DNA of 55,364 nucleotides from an uncultured Ignavibacteria bacterium (lineage in GTDB: Bacteria > Bacteroidota > Ignavibacteria > Kapaibacteriales > UBA2268), in contig CAIOZA010000086.1 in assembly GCA_903862655.1 (NCBI GenBank), forward strand, positions 1-55,364. Reading direction: 5' to 3'. The translations under genes and the position numbers were made by a program. Shown piece by piece: positions 55,308 to 55,364 of the stretch (the stretch's first letter is position 1; each line of letters begins with the position of its first letter). The notes below the pieces were generated by a model. That model saw only the letters and a program-made list of their open reading frames with translations, made no database searches and was not told the DNA's origin.

Positions 55308-55364
55308 ATGAAAAAAGTACTTTTAATCATCTTTATTATTCTTTGCTCTTCTAAACTCTATTCA
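55308..55364 (+). CDS. Start of a secreted protein gene (cut by window end)
   Basis: The ATG at 55308 opens 19 codons that run to the end of the window, encoding MKKVLLIIFIILCSSKLYS, which reads as an N-terminal signal peptide. It is divergent from the TldD gene with 160 bp between. Nothing can be said about the mature protein. Confidence 0.65.
   Translation, partial: MKKVLLIIFIILCSSKLYS

Noticed and set aside
1-55364. tRNA, rRNA or CRISPR arrays
   Set aside because: I looked for the T-loop pattern ggttcgaatcc, rRNA-like stretches and regularly spaced direct repeats and found none. A proper covariance search was not possible.

Overview
The window looks like a chromosomal piece of a low-GC Gram-negative bacterium of the Bacteroidota/Chlorobiota branch, most plausibly a Kapabacteria- or Ignavibacteria-like lineage. 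The evidence is a set of secreted proteins ending in type IX secretion (T9SS) C-terminal sorting domains, a PorV/PorQ-type outer-membrane protein, a GWxTD protein, a TonB receptor with a carboxypeptidase-regulatory-like N-terminus, lipid A/LPS genes, and at least two promoters of the TTTG-N(19-20)-TAnnTTTG form. The phylum-level call is inference from these families; no rRNA or tRNA gene is present.

Layout. 1-8.7 kb: a small nucleotidyltransferase, FtsH, a gingipain-like T9SS cargo, an orphan histidine kinase, a HAD phosphatase and a predicted outer-membrane protein. 8.7-11.9 kb: an Asp-box (BNR) T9SS cargo whose sorting domain carries two in-frame DNA palindromes, amid dispersed repeats. 11.9-13.4 kb: a phage-like switch made of an S24 peptidase, an XRE repressor and a divergent Mor-like activator over a palindromic operator. 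13.5-19.4 kb: a MarR regulator, a thioredoxin-like lipoprotein, an EVE protein, a GT10 fucosyltransferase, then a GWxTD-lpxL-heptosyltransferase operon on the other strand. 19.5-32.7 kb: a co-directional block reading ECF sigma factor, a trans-envelope-looking anti-sigma protein, a T9SS cargo, a TonB receptor, a 1567-residue secreted protein and a PorV-like protein. 32.8-34.0 kb: a HigBA toxin-antitoxin pair inside a broken T9SS cargo gene. 34.1-41.6 kb: a double-OmpA protein and a 1678-residue T9SS cargo with a glycine-rich domain and choice-of-anchor repeats. 41.8-48.8 kb: XerC/D, lipoproteins, a minimal T9SS cargo, a Gfo/Idh/MocA oxidoreductase, DUF302, an ArsC/Spx-like protein, an APC permease and a Sua5/YciO protein. 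48.9-51.1 kb: a clpB-like gene ending after its first ATPase domain, followed by a PIN toxin-antitoxin cassette. 51.2-55.1 kb: a secreted TldD/TldE-like pair with a PH-like membrane protein.

Most of the window serves the cell envelope: surface proteins exported by T9SS, outer-membrane barrels and receptors, lipid A/LPS building and envelope proteases. The most unusual pattern is that both toxin-antitoxin cassettes sit just after the 3' end of another gene, and in each case the last 54-64 bp of that gene is repeated beyond the cassette, just before a terminator-like hairpin. This suggests a shared insertion route for small TA cassettes. Other points of interest are the palindromic elements translated inside T9SS sorting domains, the repressor/peptidase/Mor-like switch with no phage around it, and the anti-sigma protein fused to a barrel-like domain.
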